DNA of 8,297 nucleotides from NCBI GenBank assembly GCA_036787065.1, contig DAIQPZ010000116.1, positions 1-8,297 on the forward strand. The letters are read 5' to 3'. Source of the DNA: JAJYIW01 sp036787065 (GTDB lineage Bacteria > Chloroflexota > Anaerolineae > Anaerolineales > Anaerolineaceae). Numbering within the stretch: the first letter of the stretch is position 1; each line of letters starts with the position of its first letter. Under the pieces are notes generated by a model. It was not told where the DNA came from, ran no database searches, and saw only the letters and a list, made by a program, of their open reading frames with translations. The position numbers were made by a program, and so were the translations under genes. Below are positions 1 through 5,799 of this stretch, piece after piece.

Positions 1-885
1 TTTGACCTGCTGGCCCTCGATGGTGACGCTGCGCAGGCCGGCATAGCTGGCGGCCTGGTCGACCACTTGACCATCCGCGTCTACCAGCGAGATCTCCAGG
101 TCGTACAGGTTGGGGCTGCCGGGCTCCCACAGGTGGTAGCGGTCGGCGGGGATGGGCAGATCGAGCACCGGGGCCAGGTCCTGGTCGGCACGGCATGAGG
201 CAGTGCAGACCGCCCCATCTTCATCTGACAGGGTCGCTTTTAACACTAAACCGGGCTGGCGGCCCGAGATAGGCTGCTGCAGCAGGAAGCGCTGGTTCGC
301 CAGGTCGGGGGTGATGCGCGGGCGCAGCAGAGAAACATCCGCGACGGGTTCCATCCAGACGGTTTGCCAGATGCCGGTGGTGCGGATATATTCACACCCG
401 TGGTTGCCATACAGGCTGGATTGTTTACCGCGTGGTTTGGGAGCGCGGTGATCGTCGCGCGCGCGCACGACGATGGTGATCGGCTTACCGGCGTGGGCAA
501 TCCCCTTGAGGTCGACGGTGATCGGGGTAAAACCACCGCGGTGGCGGCCGACCTCGGCCCCATTGACCCAGATTGTGGCGTCGTAATCCACTGCCTGGAA
601 GTGCAGCAGCGGGTGGCGCCCGGCCCAACTCGCCGGGATGGTGATCTTACGCCGGTACCACACCGCGTTCATAAAATCGGTGTAACCCAGGCCGGATAGG
701 GTCGATTCGGGGCAATAGGGAACCAGGATGGTGTCTTTTAACTCGCGTTGGACGAGACCGCGTTCGAAACCACTGTCTCCGGCATCGATCTCGAACGCCC
801 ACTGGCCGTTCAGGTTGAGCCAGTCAGAGCGGACGAACGTCGGGCGTGGGTATTCGGCGCGGGGTAGGATTGTATCGGGTGTCAT
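1..885 (-). CDS. Glycoside hydrolase family 2 protein, N-terminal part (partial)
   Basis: The 295 codons run from an ATG at 885 to the window edge with no stop, so only the N-terminal part is present. Residues about 15-180 read as the GH2 sugar-binding jelly-roll domain: NLNGQWAFEID, WYRRKITIP, and the typical WVNGAEVGRHRGGFTPITVD at 106-125. GIWQTVWMEP (171-180) leads into the GH2 immunoglobulin-like domain, ending near AGLRSVTIEG (282-291), where the catalytic TIM barrel normally begins. The barrel and its two catalytic glutamates lie outside the window, so substrate cannot be read; beta-galactosidase, beta-glucuronidase or beta-mannosidase activity are all possible. No signal peptide is visible, which suggests a cytoplasmic enzyme. 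The start is supported by AGGAGA (complement of 891-896) five bases upstream of the ATG. It follows degraded genes on the same strand. Family assignment is confident; specificity is unknown. Confidence 0.9.
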   Translation of the reverse strand, partial: MTPDTILPRAEYPRPTFVRSDWLNLNGQWAFEIDAGDSGFERGLVQRELKDTILVPYCPESTLSGLGYTDFMNAVWYRRKITIPASWAGRHPLLHFQAVDYDATIWVNGAEVGRHRGGFTPITVDLKGIAHAGKPITIVVRARDDHRAPKPRGKQSSLYGNHGCEYIRTTGIWQTVWMEPVADVSLLRPRITPDLANQRFLLQQPISGRQPGLVLKATLSDEDGAVCTASCRADQDLAPVLDLPIPADRYHLWEPGSPNLYDLEISLVDADGQVVDQAASYAGLRSVTIEGQQVK

Positions 886-949
886 AATTGTCTCCTGTGG
901 ATGGATGGAACCCCTAGTTTAACATAGAGGGTGATTTTTATGCCGCATT

Positions 950-1078
950 TTATCGGTCTGGCATCTCGATCGACTCGGGCAGGCGCCGGTGATCTCGCAA
1001 AAACGCAGCAGATCGGCCTTGGTCAGAGCCAGGTTGGCGGTGTTGACCAGTGGGTGGCACAGGTAATAATCCTGCGAC
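950..1078 (-). pseudogene. C-terminal remnant of an unrecognised protein, with a frameshift
   Basis: On the minus strand, the frame from about 1078 reads as protein-like sequence: DYYLCHPLVNTANLALTKADLLRF. It then passes into unnatural sequence and stops only at 919. Changing frame at the five-base A/T run at 999-1003 continues it naturally as FLRDHRRLPESIEMPDR, followed at once by TAA at 950-952. This indicates one original C-terminus broken by a frameshift at a homopolymer, either real decay or a sequencing error. No start codon or N-terminal part is present; the sequence joins ABC-transporter debris at about 1080. I do not recognise the family. The remnant lies about 65 bp upstream of the GH2 start on the same strand, so it may once have been its operon neighbour. 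Confidence 0.45.
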
Positions 1079-1083
1079 CCCGG

Positions 1084-1196
1084 TTTTGGGCGATATCGAT
1101 GAAGCTGCGCATGATTTGCGGGTTGATCAACTGCAAGCCGATGCTGGTGAGCAGGAGAAAAGCCAACAAAATAACCTGACCCCTTTGGTGTCGCAA
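1084..1196 (-). pseudogene. Remnant of an ABC transporter membrane domain (first TM helix)
   Basis: On the minus strand, one frame reads LRHQRGQVILLAFLLLTSI followed by GLQLINPQIMRSFIDIAQN. This matches the start of type I ABC exporter membrane domains: a short basic lead, a hydrophobic first helix, then the characteristic (V/I)NPQ(I/L)xRxFID segment. A TAG stop lies directly upstream (1197-1199), and no usable start precedes the helix. After about residue 38 the frame gives nonsense and ends, while a different frame carries the unrelated remnant at 950-1078. Such a protein normally has about 580 residues with a C-terminal ATPase, so over 90% is missing. It is therefore a gene fragment, best explained by deletion. 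The family call rests on a short but distinctive stretch. Confidence 0.5.
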
Positions 1197-1238
1197 CTAT
1201 TTAACCAACAAGTTCCAGTATTTGCGAATCGGGATCGA

Positions 1239-1254
1239 TATAATTTATATTATA
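1239..1254. repeat. AT-only inverted repeat over the luxR-type stop codon
   Basis: TATAAT, four bases, then ATTATA forms a perfect 6-bp AT-only dyad overlapping the TAA stop (1245-1247) of the LuxR-type gene. A six-pair AT stem is weak, so it is unlikely to be an efficient terminator. It puts a TATAAT on both strands, but I see no convincing -35 partner. Confidence 0.3.
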
Positions 1255-1688
1255 CCCATCATCACAGCGCGACCGACCAATTGGGCCAGGTTCTGAGCTT
1301 CAAGGCGGTTTTTGAGCTGGTTGGTATAAGCGCGAACCGTGCGTTCCTTGATGTGCAGTTCGAGGGCAATTTGCTGTGTGGTAGCGCCGTTGGCGAGGCT
1401 TCTTAGAACCTGGCGTTCGCGCGGCGAGAGCCGGGCGGCGGACAGGATCTGGCGCGTTTGCCTTTCATTAAAAGCGGCTGGGTCGGATACCACCACGTAA
1501 TCACCAATCTGGCGGGCCAGGATGCTTGGGCAGGGGCTCGGGATCAGATTAGCCTGGCCTGATTTCAGGCTGAGATAGGCCAGAGTCATTTTGCCGGCAT
1601 TGATCTGCGCGGCTAACCGCGCTGGCGGAGCGGGGTCCTCAAAGATGGTCAGGCGCTGGCTTGGACCCAGAAAGATGACCAGGGTCAT
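1245..1688 (-). CDS. Small LuxR/GerE-type HTH transcriptional regulator
   Basis: The 147-residue protein has a clear LuxR-type DNA-binding domain at about 87-147: LSPRERQVLRSLANGATTQQIALELHIKERTVRAYTNQLKNRL, with the usual SPRE opening and the TV-containing recognition helix. The first 80 or so residues are not a recognisable receiver, PAS or autoinducer-binding domain. They are too short for those and lack the acidic pocket of a receiver, so the signal is unknown. Residues DYVVVSDPAAFNERQTRQIL (63-82) form a link to the HTH. The start at 1688 has a weak AGGG about 8 bases upstream. A 34-bp dyad 71 bp upstream of the start may be its own operator. The gene stands alone between the aldolase gene and decayed genes on the same strand, so its target cannot be assigned. 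Confidence 0.85.
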   Translation of the reverse strand: MTLVIFLGPSQRLTIFEDPAPPARLAAQINAGKMTLAYLSLKSGQANLIPSPCPSILARQIGDYVVVSDPAAFNERQTRQILSAARLSPRERQVLRSLANGATTQQIALELHIKERTVRAYTNQLKNRLEAQNLAQLVGRAVMMGII

Positions 1689-1758
1689 GCGAGCACCCTG
1701 TGACAGATCGGTTCGGTAGAGAAGAAGGGGAATGGGTTTGCTTTAAGTCGCATCGGGG

Positions 1759-1792
1759 GGTCCATAGTAGAATATATGTTCTATTATGGACC
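1759..1792. promoter_or_regulatory. 34-bp near-perfect dyad, candidate operator upstream of the LuxR-type gene
   Basis: Arms GGTCCATAGTAGAA (1759-1772) and TTCTATTATGGACC (1779-1792) are complementary at 13 of 14 positions, separated by TATATG. The dyad lies 71-104 bp upstream of the regulator's ATG. On the minus strand it contains -10-like hexamers (TATATT, TACTAT), so a bound protein could compete with RNA polymerase. There is no T-tract on either side, so it is not a standard terminator. Binding by the adjacent LuxR-type protein is inferred from position only. Confidence 0.5.
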
Positions 1793-1804
1793 AGATAGCC
1801 ATGA

Positions 1805-1820
1805 GAATCAAGGGTGATTC
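1805..1820. repeat. Short inverted repeat between the dyad and the aldolase-end hairpin
   Basis: GAATCA, a four-base loop AGGG, then TGATTC forms a 6-bp perfect stem. It directly abuts the larger hairpin at 1821-1852. The two could fold as tandem hairpins in a transcript leaving the aldolase gene, but a role is not shown. Confidence 0.3.
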
Positions 1821-1852
1821 ATGGGGGATACCCGTCTGTCGGGTTCCCCCAT
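1821..1852 (-). terminator. GC-rich hairpin after the aldolase gene, probable terminator
   Basis: ATGGGGGA (1821-1828) pairs with TCCCCCAT (1845-1852), and an inner CCCG (1831-1834) pairs with CGGG (1840-1843) around TCTGT. A small bulge separates the two stem parts. It begins 17 bp past the aldolase stop codon on the minus strand, the expected place for a terminator. A run of U after the stem is absent, so intrinsic termination would be inefficient; 3'-end stabilisation is an alternative. Confidence 0.5.
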
Positions 1853-1869
1853 GCGGTTAACAGGACTGG

Positions 1870-2919
1870 TCAGCGCTCGATAACCTGGATCTGATCTTTC
1901 CCCCCGTAAAAATCCCACCAGGGTTTTGCGGCAGTCTTAAGCACATCGTTGAGCGCCTGGATATTCTGTTTTCCGCGATCTTTCAACCAGGCGCGCAGAG
2001 CGCCGGCGCCGCCGCGAGCATATTCTGGGATGCCGTCTTGCCAGGTCGCCCGTCCACATAACACGCCCGAGAAAGGTGTGCCTGCTTCAGCGGCCAAATC
2101 AAGTGTCTCGCGGAAAACAGTGTCAGTGACACCCGCGCTGAGGTATATGAAAGGCCGGCGAGCCGCGCTGGCAGCGGCGCGGAAATGGTCTTTAGCTTCT
2201 GCGCGGCTGTAAACCACCTGGGCGTCTTTGTTGGCCGATGCCCCTTCGACGTAGCGCATATTGACGGGCACTTCCACTTTTAGGATATCGACCCCATAAA
2301 CGGGCTTAGAAAATTCTTGCATGGTCTTTTGCACTTTAGCTGGTTTTACCCGCGCAAATGCCACCCCTTTTTCATCGCCGATGCGGTCGTCATAACTGAT
2401 CGGCTCAAGGAAAAATGGCACGTCGCTGTCGCGGCATTCCGCGCCAATGCGCTCGGTGAAGGCATGCTTGATGGTATTGATGGCGCTGTCATCATCCGGG
2501 TCGTAATACAAGACGACTTTAATCCCCTGTGCGCCGGCAGCGACCAGGCGCTGGACGGACCAATTGGGCATGACATCCGGAAAACGACCTTTATGGGTGG
2601 TGTCATAACCGGATTGTTCGTAAGCCAGTAAAACCCCGGAATGCGTGGCACGATGTTTTACCGCTTCCAGGCCGTATTCGGGGTCGAGCAGGATGGCGCT
2701 GGCGTAAACTGATAGAGTTTCGGTCACCAGGGTTTTGAATTCCGACATCATGGCGTCGTCCGGCGTTTTAGCAAAGGCGCTGGCCAGCGCCTTCTTCAGT
2801 GAACCGCGTTGGTCCATCGCCAATGCAGCGATAACACCGCGCTCATTTGATATAGCATTGATGCCTTTGTATTTTCCGGCAGTCATCCGCACGGTTGACT
2901 GGGCCTTATTTGGTTCCAT
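1870..2919 (-). CDS. lacD: Class I tagatose-1,6-bisphosphate aldolase-like protein (LacD family)
   Basis: The 349-residue protein matches LacD-type aldolases of the DeoC/LacD superfamily. These cleave tagatose-1,6-bisphosphate, and often related ketose bisphosphates, to glyceraldehyde-3-phosphate and dihydroxyacetone phosphate in the cytoplasm through a Schiff-base lysine. Visible landmarks are ISNERGVIAALAMDQRGSLKK (23-43), the strand ILLDPEYG (76-83), GIKVVLYYDPDD (132-143), FFLEPISYD (169-177), and VDILKVEVPVNM (210-221), where Lys214 is the expected Schiff-base lysine. The C-terminal phosphate-binding strands are FIYLSAGV and FSGVLCGRATWQDGI. Length is slightly above the roughly 325 usual for LacD because of a short N-terminal extension. 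The start at 2919 is fixed by a strong GGAGGAAA (2923-2930). The related sulfofructose-phosphate aldolase YihT belongs to the same superfamily, so the exact substrate is inferred. It diverges from the epimerase-like gene; its leader contains a palindromic repeat copy. Confidence 0.9.
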   Translation of the reverse strand: MEPNKAQSTVRMTAGKYKGINAISNERGVIAALAMDQRGSLKKALASAFAKTPDDAMMSEFKTLVTETLSVYASAILLDPEYGLEAVKHRATHSGVLLAYEQSGYDTTHKGRFPDVMPNWSVQRLVAAGAQGIKVVLYYDPDDDSAINTIKHAFTERIGAECRDSDVPFFLEPISYDDRIGDEKGVAFARVKPAKVQKTMQEFSKPVYGVDILKVEVPVNMRYVEGASANKDAQVVYSRAEAKDHFRAAASAARRPFIYLSAGVTDTVFRETLDLAAEAGTPFSGVLCGRATWQDGIPEYARGGAGALRAWLKDRGKQNIQALNDVLKTAAKPWWDFYGGKDQIQVIER

Positions 2920-2931
2920 TGATTTCCTCCG

Positions 2932-3040
2932 GTAATAAAATATAGGGGTGAAAGTTGCCGAATTTGAGGTGTTTTGCCCTTACCAAGTAAGCGCCTTCAT
3001 CTCAAATTCGGGTCTTTTTCACGCGAGCCTGAGAAGTTAC
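2932..3040. repeat. Palindromic repeat, copy 1 (complete, about 109 bp)
   Basis: The element runs from GTAA (2932) to GTTAC (3040). Stem base CCGAATTTGAG (2958-2968) pairs perfectly with CTCAAATTCGG (3001-3011). Outer blocks GTGAAAG (2948-2954) and CTTTTTCAC (3014-3022) are also inverted. The centre has its own small stem, CTTAC-CAA-GTAAG (2979-2991). Flanks TTGCCGAA on the left and TTCGGGTCTTT on the right are identical in copy 2. Conserved ends with a variable centre suggest a MITE-like or REP-like mobile palindrome. Its left end touches the aldolase ribosome binding site. No target-site duplication is visible. Confidence 0.65.
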
Positions 3041-3046
3041 TACAAT

Positions 3047-3052
3047 ATTATA
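3047..3052 (-). promoter_or_regulatory. Candidate -10 box for the aldolase gene
   Basis: A perfect TATAAT reads on the minus strand here, 128 bp upstream of the aldolase start. The best -35 at 18-bp spacing is TGGTTC, which is poor, so the assignment is tentative. If used, the transcript leader would contain the whole palindromic repeat. Confidence 0.35.
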
Positions 3053-3103
3053 TCTCGACATGCGGTTAAGGAACCATCCTATATACGGGATGCGACGCAG
3101 GCT

Positions 3104-3112
3104 TGCTATAAT
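3104..3112 (+). promoter_or_regulatory. Extended -10 promoter for the epimerase-like gene
   Basis: TGCTATAAT is a perfect extended -10 motif (TGn plus TATAAT), lying 78 bp upstream of the epimerase-like start. A clear -35 is absent, which is acceptable for extended -10 promoters. It diverges from the minus-strand TATAAT at 3047-3052. Confidence 0.5.
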
Positions 3113-3189
3113 AGGTCAAAGATCATTGCTCAGCCATGTCAAGAAAGGCGCCGAACCTTATCCACACTCCTGAGTAGAAAAGGAAAATT

Positions 3190-3885
3190 ATGACGATTTG
3201 GAATCACCTTCCTGGCGATCGCCTGCTGATTGATTTGTCCCTCTGGTCTGCCAGACTGAATGCTCTGGGTGAAGACATCCAGCGCATCGATACTTACCCA
3301 GATTTATATCATCTCGATGTTTCGGATGACCATTTTGTCCCTGGCTTGCTCTTCTTTCCTGATCTGGTCGCGGCCTTGCGACCATTAACGGCCCATCCTT
3401 TCCATGTTCACCTGATGGCCGATCATCCCGAAGGTCTGGTTGAGCCATTCCTGGCAGCCGGGGCGGACCTGATCACCGTGCATATCGAGAATGGAACGCT
3501 GGGGAGGGCTGCTATAGAGCTTATCCGGCGTGCGGGAAAATCGGCGGGGATCGCTTTAAGCCTTGAGGTCGAGCCCGAAGAGGCTATTCCCTACCTGGAA
3601 ATCGTTGATCTGGTTTTGATGATGGGTACGCCCCTGGGCATTAAAGGCCAGGGTTTGGCGCCCCAGGCTATTCAGCGCATCCGAACCATGCGGCAGTTGA
3701 TCGATTCGCATGGCTATTCCGGAAGGGTGAAGATTTTTGCGGATGGTGGGATCCGCCAGCACACGGTTGCTGGTTTGCGCGCTGCCGGGGCGGATGGCAT
3801 CGTGCCCGGGTCGCTGGTATTTGGGAGCGCCAGGGTCAGCGAAACTATCCAGTGGCTGCATTCCCTCTCAACTCAAGTGACATAG
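3190..3885 (+). CDS. Ribulose-phosphate 3-epimerase-like protein, atypical
   Basis: The 231-residue protein has the length and fold signature of the ribulose-phosphate 3-epimerase family, which interconverts ketose-phosphate C3 epimers on a metal-dependent TIM barrel in the cytoplasm. The four expected metal/catalytic positions are present: His41 and Asp43 in YHLDVSDDHFVPG, His74 in HVHLM, and Asp185 in FADGGI. Ser17, in the SLWS position equivalent to SILS, and phosphate-binding GS (207-208) also fit. Two regions depart from the family. The usual DVMDGHF is DVSDDHF, losing a conserved methionine and glycine. The usual NPGFGGQ loop is replaced by GTPLGIKGQ (146-154). The substrate may therefore not be ribulose-5-phosphate; allulose-6-phosphate or another ketose phosphate is possible. 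An AAGGA about 4-8 bases upstream and the extended -10 at 3104 support the start. It diverges from the tagatose-bisphosphate aldolase-like gene. Confidence 0.85.
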   Translation: MTIWNHLPGDRLLIDLSLWSARLNALGEDIQRIDTYPDLYHLDVSDDHFVPGLLFFPDLVAALRPLTAHPFHVHLMADHPEGLVEPFLAAGADLITVHIENGTLGRAAIELIRRAGKSAGIALSLEVEPEEAIPYLEIVDLVLMMGTPLGIKGQGLAPQAIQRIRTMRQLIDSHGYSGRVKIFADGGIRQHTVAGLRAAGADGIVPGSLVFGSARVSETIQWLHSLSTQVT

Positions 3886-3984
3886 GATGTGTGGGCAGCT
3901 AAGTTGCGGATACTCTCAAGCAGACTGTCAATTGATCCCTTGCTTCACCAGCTCTTTTCACGCATGATATACTTAAACAAAATG

Positions 3985-4084
3985 NNNNNNNNNNNNNNNN
4001 NNNNNNNNNNNNNNNNNNNNNNNNNNNNNNNNNNNNNNNNNNNNNNNNNNNNNNNNNNNNNNNNNNNNNNNNNNNNNNNNNNNN
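3985..4084. other. Assembly gap (100 N)
   Basis: Exactly 100 N, the conventional filler for unknown length, so the true size and content are not known. The first bases on its right side match one end of the palindromic repeat, suggesting that the contigs broke at a repeat copy or at an element bounded by such ends. Any reading frame crossing it is meaningless. Confidence 0.95.
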
Positions 4085-4110
4085 TTTTCACCCCAAGGCT
4101 GAGTAGTTAC
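4085..4110. repeat. Palindromic repeat, truncated copy at the gap edge
   Basis: The sequence begins TTTTCAC and ends CTGAGTAGTTAC. It matches the right end of copy 1 (3016-3040) at all 7 bases of TTTTCAC and 11 of 12 bases of the CTGAG-AGTTAC end, with a 6-7 base variable spacer between. TTTCACCCC also matches the complement of copy 1's left arm. The palindromic core would lie inside the N run. Confidence 0.55.
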
Positions 4111-4184
4111 GCAAAATGGATCAATAAGGTAAAGGATTTCTCCACCGAAGAAGCGATTTATCCTGGAGAGGTGAGAAATAAACC

Positions 4185-5135
4185 ATGAAAGAAGATTACA
4201 CGTTATTAAAAAAACCGGAAGCGGATGAGGTCTATATGATTGCGGGCTGGCGACAGTGGGCCGACGCAGGTTCGGTTTCTTCAGGCCTGCCCCTCTACCT
4301 GATCCAGCAAACGAAAGCAGCACAAATCGGCCAGATCAATCCAGACGGTTTTTACATCTTTCAAGTACCTGGTACCCACGACTTGATGCGACCCTTAGTC
4401 CGGTTTAAACAGGGATACCCTGAATTTCTGGAAACTCGGCAAAACGAATTATTTTACACCGGGGACAAACAACGCGGGGTGGTCATTTTCATCGGTGATG
4501 AGCCTCACCTGGACGTTGAACGTTATATCGCCGCCCTGCTGGATGTGGCCCAGGCGCTGCGGGTGAAAAGGATCATTGGCCTGGGGGGCATATATGGTGA
4601 AGTGCCGTACGATAAAGATCGAATTGTGACCAGTAACTTCAGCAAACCAGAACTTAAAGCGGAGCTGGAAAACCTGTCGGTGACCCTATCCGATTACCAG
4701 GGTGGGGCAAGTATTGGCTCGTTTCTATGCCGGCGCGCGGGTGACCGGGGCATTGAGTATGTCGGTCTGTATGCTTTTGTCCCCCACTACGATTTTTCGG
4801 ATGATTCTCAGCCAGACAGCGCTATCCGCATTGAAAACGATACGATCGCCTGGCTCGGCGTTATGCGGCGGATTAATTACATGCTCAAAACAGGATTTGA
4901 CCTGTCTGACCTGGAGAAAAAGAACCGCCGCCTGGTTGAGGAGATCGAGTCGAAAATCAACGACCTGGAGAAAAATAAACCCCAATTGGGCGTCCGTGCC
5001 TATTTGCAACAGTTGTCAGACAATTTCAATGAAGTTCCTTTCAGCCCCCTGGATGATGTGTGGGAAAAGAATATTGGCCAGTTGCTCAATGAGTTCGATG
5101 GGGATGAAGATACCGACGAAATCCCCGACGAATAA
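4185..5135 (+). CDS. PAC2 family protein
   Basis: The 316-residue protein resembles the PAC2 family (bacterial and archaeal relatives of proteasome assembly chaperone 2; bacterial members are mostly uncharacterised). Signatures include the opening VYMIAGWRQWADAGSVSSG (16-34), GVVIFIGDEPHLD (98-110), the glycine-rich strand KRIIGLGGIYGEVPYDKDR (128-146), and GGASIGSFLCRRAGDRGIEYVGLYAFVPHY (173-202). Residues about 236-264 are heavily charged and probably form a coiled coil (LSDLEKKNRRLVEEIESKIND). The C-terminus is strongly acidic (FDGDEDTDEIPDE) and lacks the hydrophobic-Tyr-X ending of proteasome-docking proteins. No signal peptide or membrane segment is visible, so it is probably cytoplasmic. 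GGAGAGGTGAG (4165-4175) about ten bases upstream supports the start. It lies alone after the gap and ends 29 bp from the convergent CBS gene. Its partner here is unknown. Confidence 0.85.
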   Translation: MKEDYTLLKKPEADEVYMIAGWRQWADAGSVSSGLPLYLIQQTKAAQIGQINPDGFYIFQVPGTHDLMRPLVRFKQGYPEFLETRQNELFYTGDKQRGVVIFIGDEPHLDVERYIAALLDVAQALRVKRIIGLGGIYGEVPYDKDRIVTSNFSKPELKAELENLSVTLSDYQGGASIGSFLCRRAGDRGIEYVGLYAFVPHYDFSDDSQPDSAIRIENDTIAWLGVMRRINYMLKTGFDLSDLEKKNRRLVEEIESKINDLEKNKPQLGVRAYLQQLSDNFNEVPFSPLDDVWEKNIGQLLNEFDGDEDTDEIPDE

Positions 5136-5164
5136 ACACCGGTTTTGCGACTTAGAAGTGGGTC

Positions 5165-5608
5165 TTATTGACCGTAACCTCGCCCTTCAATGTAGTTCTC
5201 GAGACTATTGATTATTGATTCTTTGCTGGATATCATCTCTTTAACCACATCGCCGATGGAAATCAAGCCGACCAGCGTATGATTCTCGACGACAGGAAGG
5301 TGGCGGATCCTTTTGTGGGTCATCAATTGCATACATTCTTCGATAGTTTGGTCAAGACCGACTGTGTGTACATCCTTTGTCATGTAATCTTGAACCAACG
5401 CGTCCAATAGGCACAGTTCAGTTTGAGCAATCGATCGGACAAAATCTCTTTCAGAAATCACTCCCACAATCTCATTTGCATCTAGAACGAGAAGTGCTCC
5501 TACATCTTTTTTCGCCATGAATTTCAGGGTATCAAGCACAGATGTAGCCGGGGGGATGGTCCAGACCTCATTTCCTTTTATTTTTAACAAATCACGTACA
5601 GTGGTCAT
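5165..5608 (-). CDS. Two-CBS-domain protein
   Basis: The 147-residue protein consists almost entirely of a tandem CBS (Bateman) pair. CBS1 is at about 8-62 and ends GVISERDFVRSI; CBS2 is at about 72-127, starting VQDYMTKDVHTVGLDQTIEECMQLM and ending GLISIGDVVKEMI. Both carry the S-x-x-D nucleotide-ribose contact (Ser52/Asp55 and Ser117/Asp120), so binding of an adenine nucleotide such as AMP or ATP is likely. KRIRHLPVVE (99-108) is typical of this widespread stand-alone group. The C-terminal helix ending ENYIEGRGYGQ is also characteristic. There is no fused enzyme or channel, so it may act as a small energy sensor, but its partner is not visible. AAAGGAGTGA (5616-5625) gives a strong ribosome binding site for the ATG at 5608. 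It converges with the PAC2 gene without a clear terminator between them. Confidence 0.9.
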   Translation of the reverse strand: MTTVRDLLKIKGNEVWTIPPATSVLDTLKFMAKKDVGALLVLDANEIVGVISERDFVRSIAQTELCLLDALVQDYMTKDVHTVGLDQTIEECMQLMTHKRIRHLPVVENHTLVGLISIGDVVKEMISSKESIINSLENYIEGRGYGQ

Positions 5609-5767
5609 CGTTTTATCACTCCTTTAGACTGGTACTGAATAGCCCAGCCCTGATCGATTTGTCTGCAAAGAAAGAAGGCTTTACGTTCGTTTATAAAAAC
5701 ATTGTACTGCGTTCCGTGTATATTTTATGACCTGACTTGGGTATAAACATTAAAACTGGGTGTTTGC

Positions 5768-5780
5768 GGCTACAATAGCC
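5768..5780 (-). terminator. Weak hairpin after the DMFase-like gene
   Basis: GGCTA-CAA-TAGCC is a 5-bp perfect stem lying 20 bp past the stop of the 746-residue gene on the minus strand. A GTTTT tract follows about 12-16 bases later rather than immediately. Termination is possible but the stem is short. I see nothing else notable in 5609-5799 except the CBS ribosome binding site. Confidence 0.25.
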
Positions 5781-5799
5781 ATCTACCCTATAGAAAAAA

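Noticed and set aside
451..474. GC-rich near-palindrome ATCGTCG...CGACGAT
   Set aside because: It lies within the GH2 coding sequence over a VVRARDD segment and is explained by codon choice in a GC-rich gene.
1171..1192. AACCTGACCCCT motif resembling sequence seen near some REP/RAYT elements
   Set aside because: A single occurrence with no palindrome or transposase nearby; it also reads as part of the ABC remnant.
931..1406. Plus-strand reading frames over 931-1179 and 1050-1406
   Set aside because: They are antisense to the gene remnants and the LuxR-type gene, without protein-like features or ribosome binding sites.
3953..3976. CTTTTCACGCATG left of the gap, resembling the CTTTTTCAC block of the repeat
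   Set aside because: The adjoining TTCGG stem base and the AGTTAC end are absent, so the match is probably chance.
3889..4188. Reading frames crossing the N run on both strands
   Set aside because: They exist only because N does not create stop codons.
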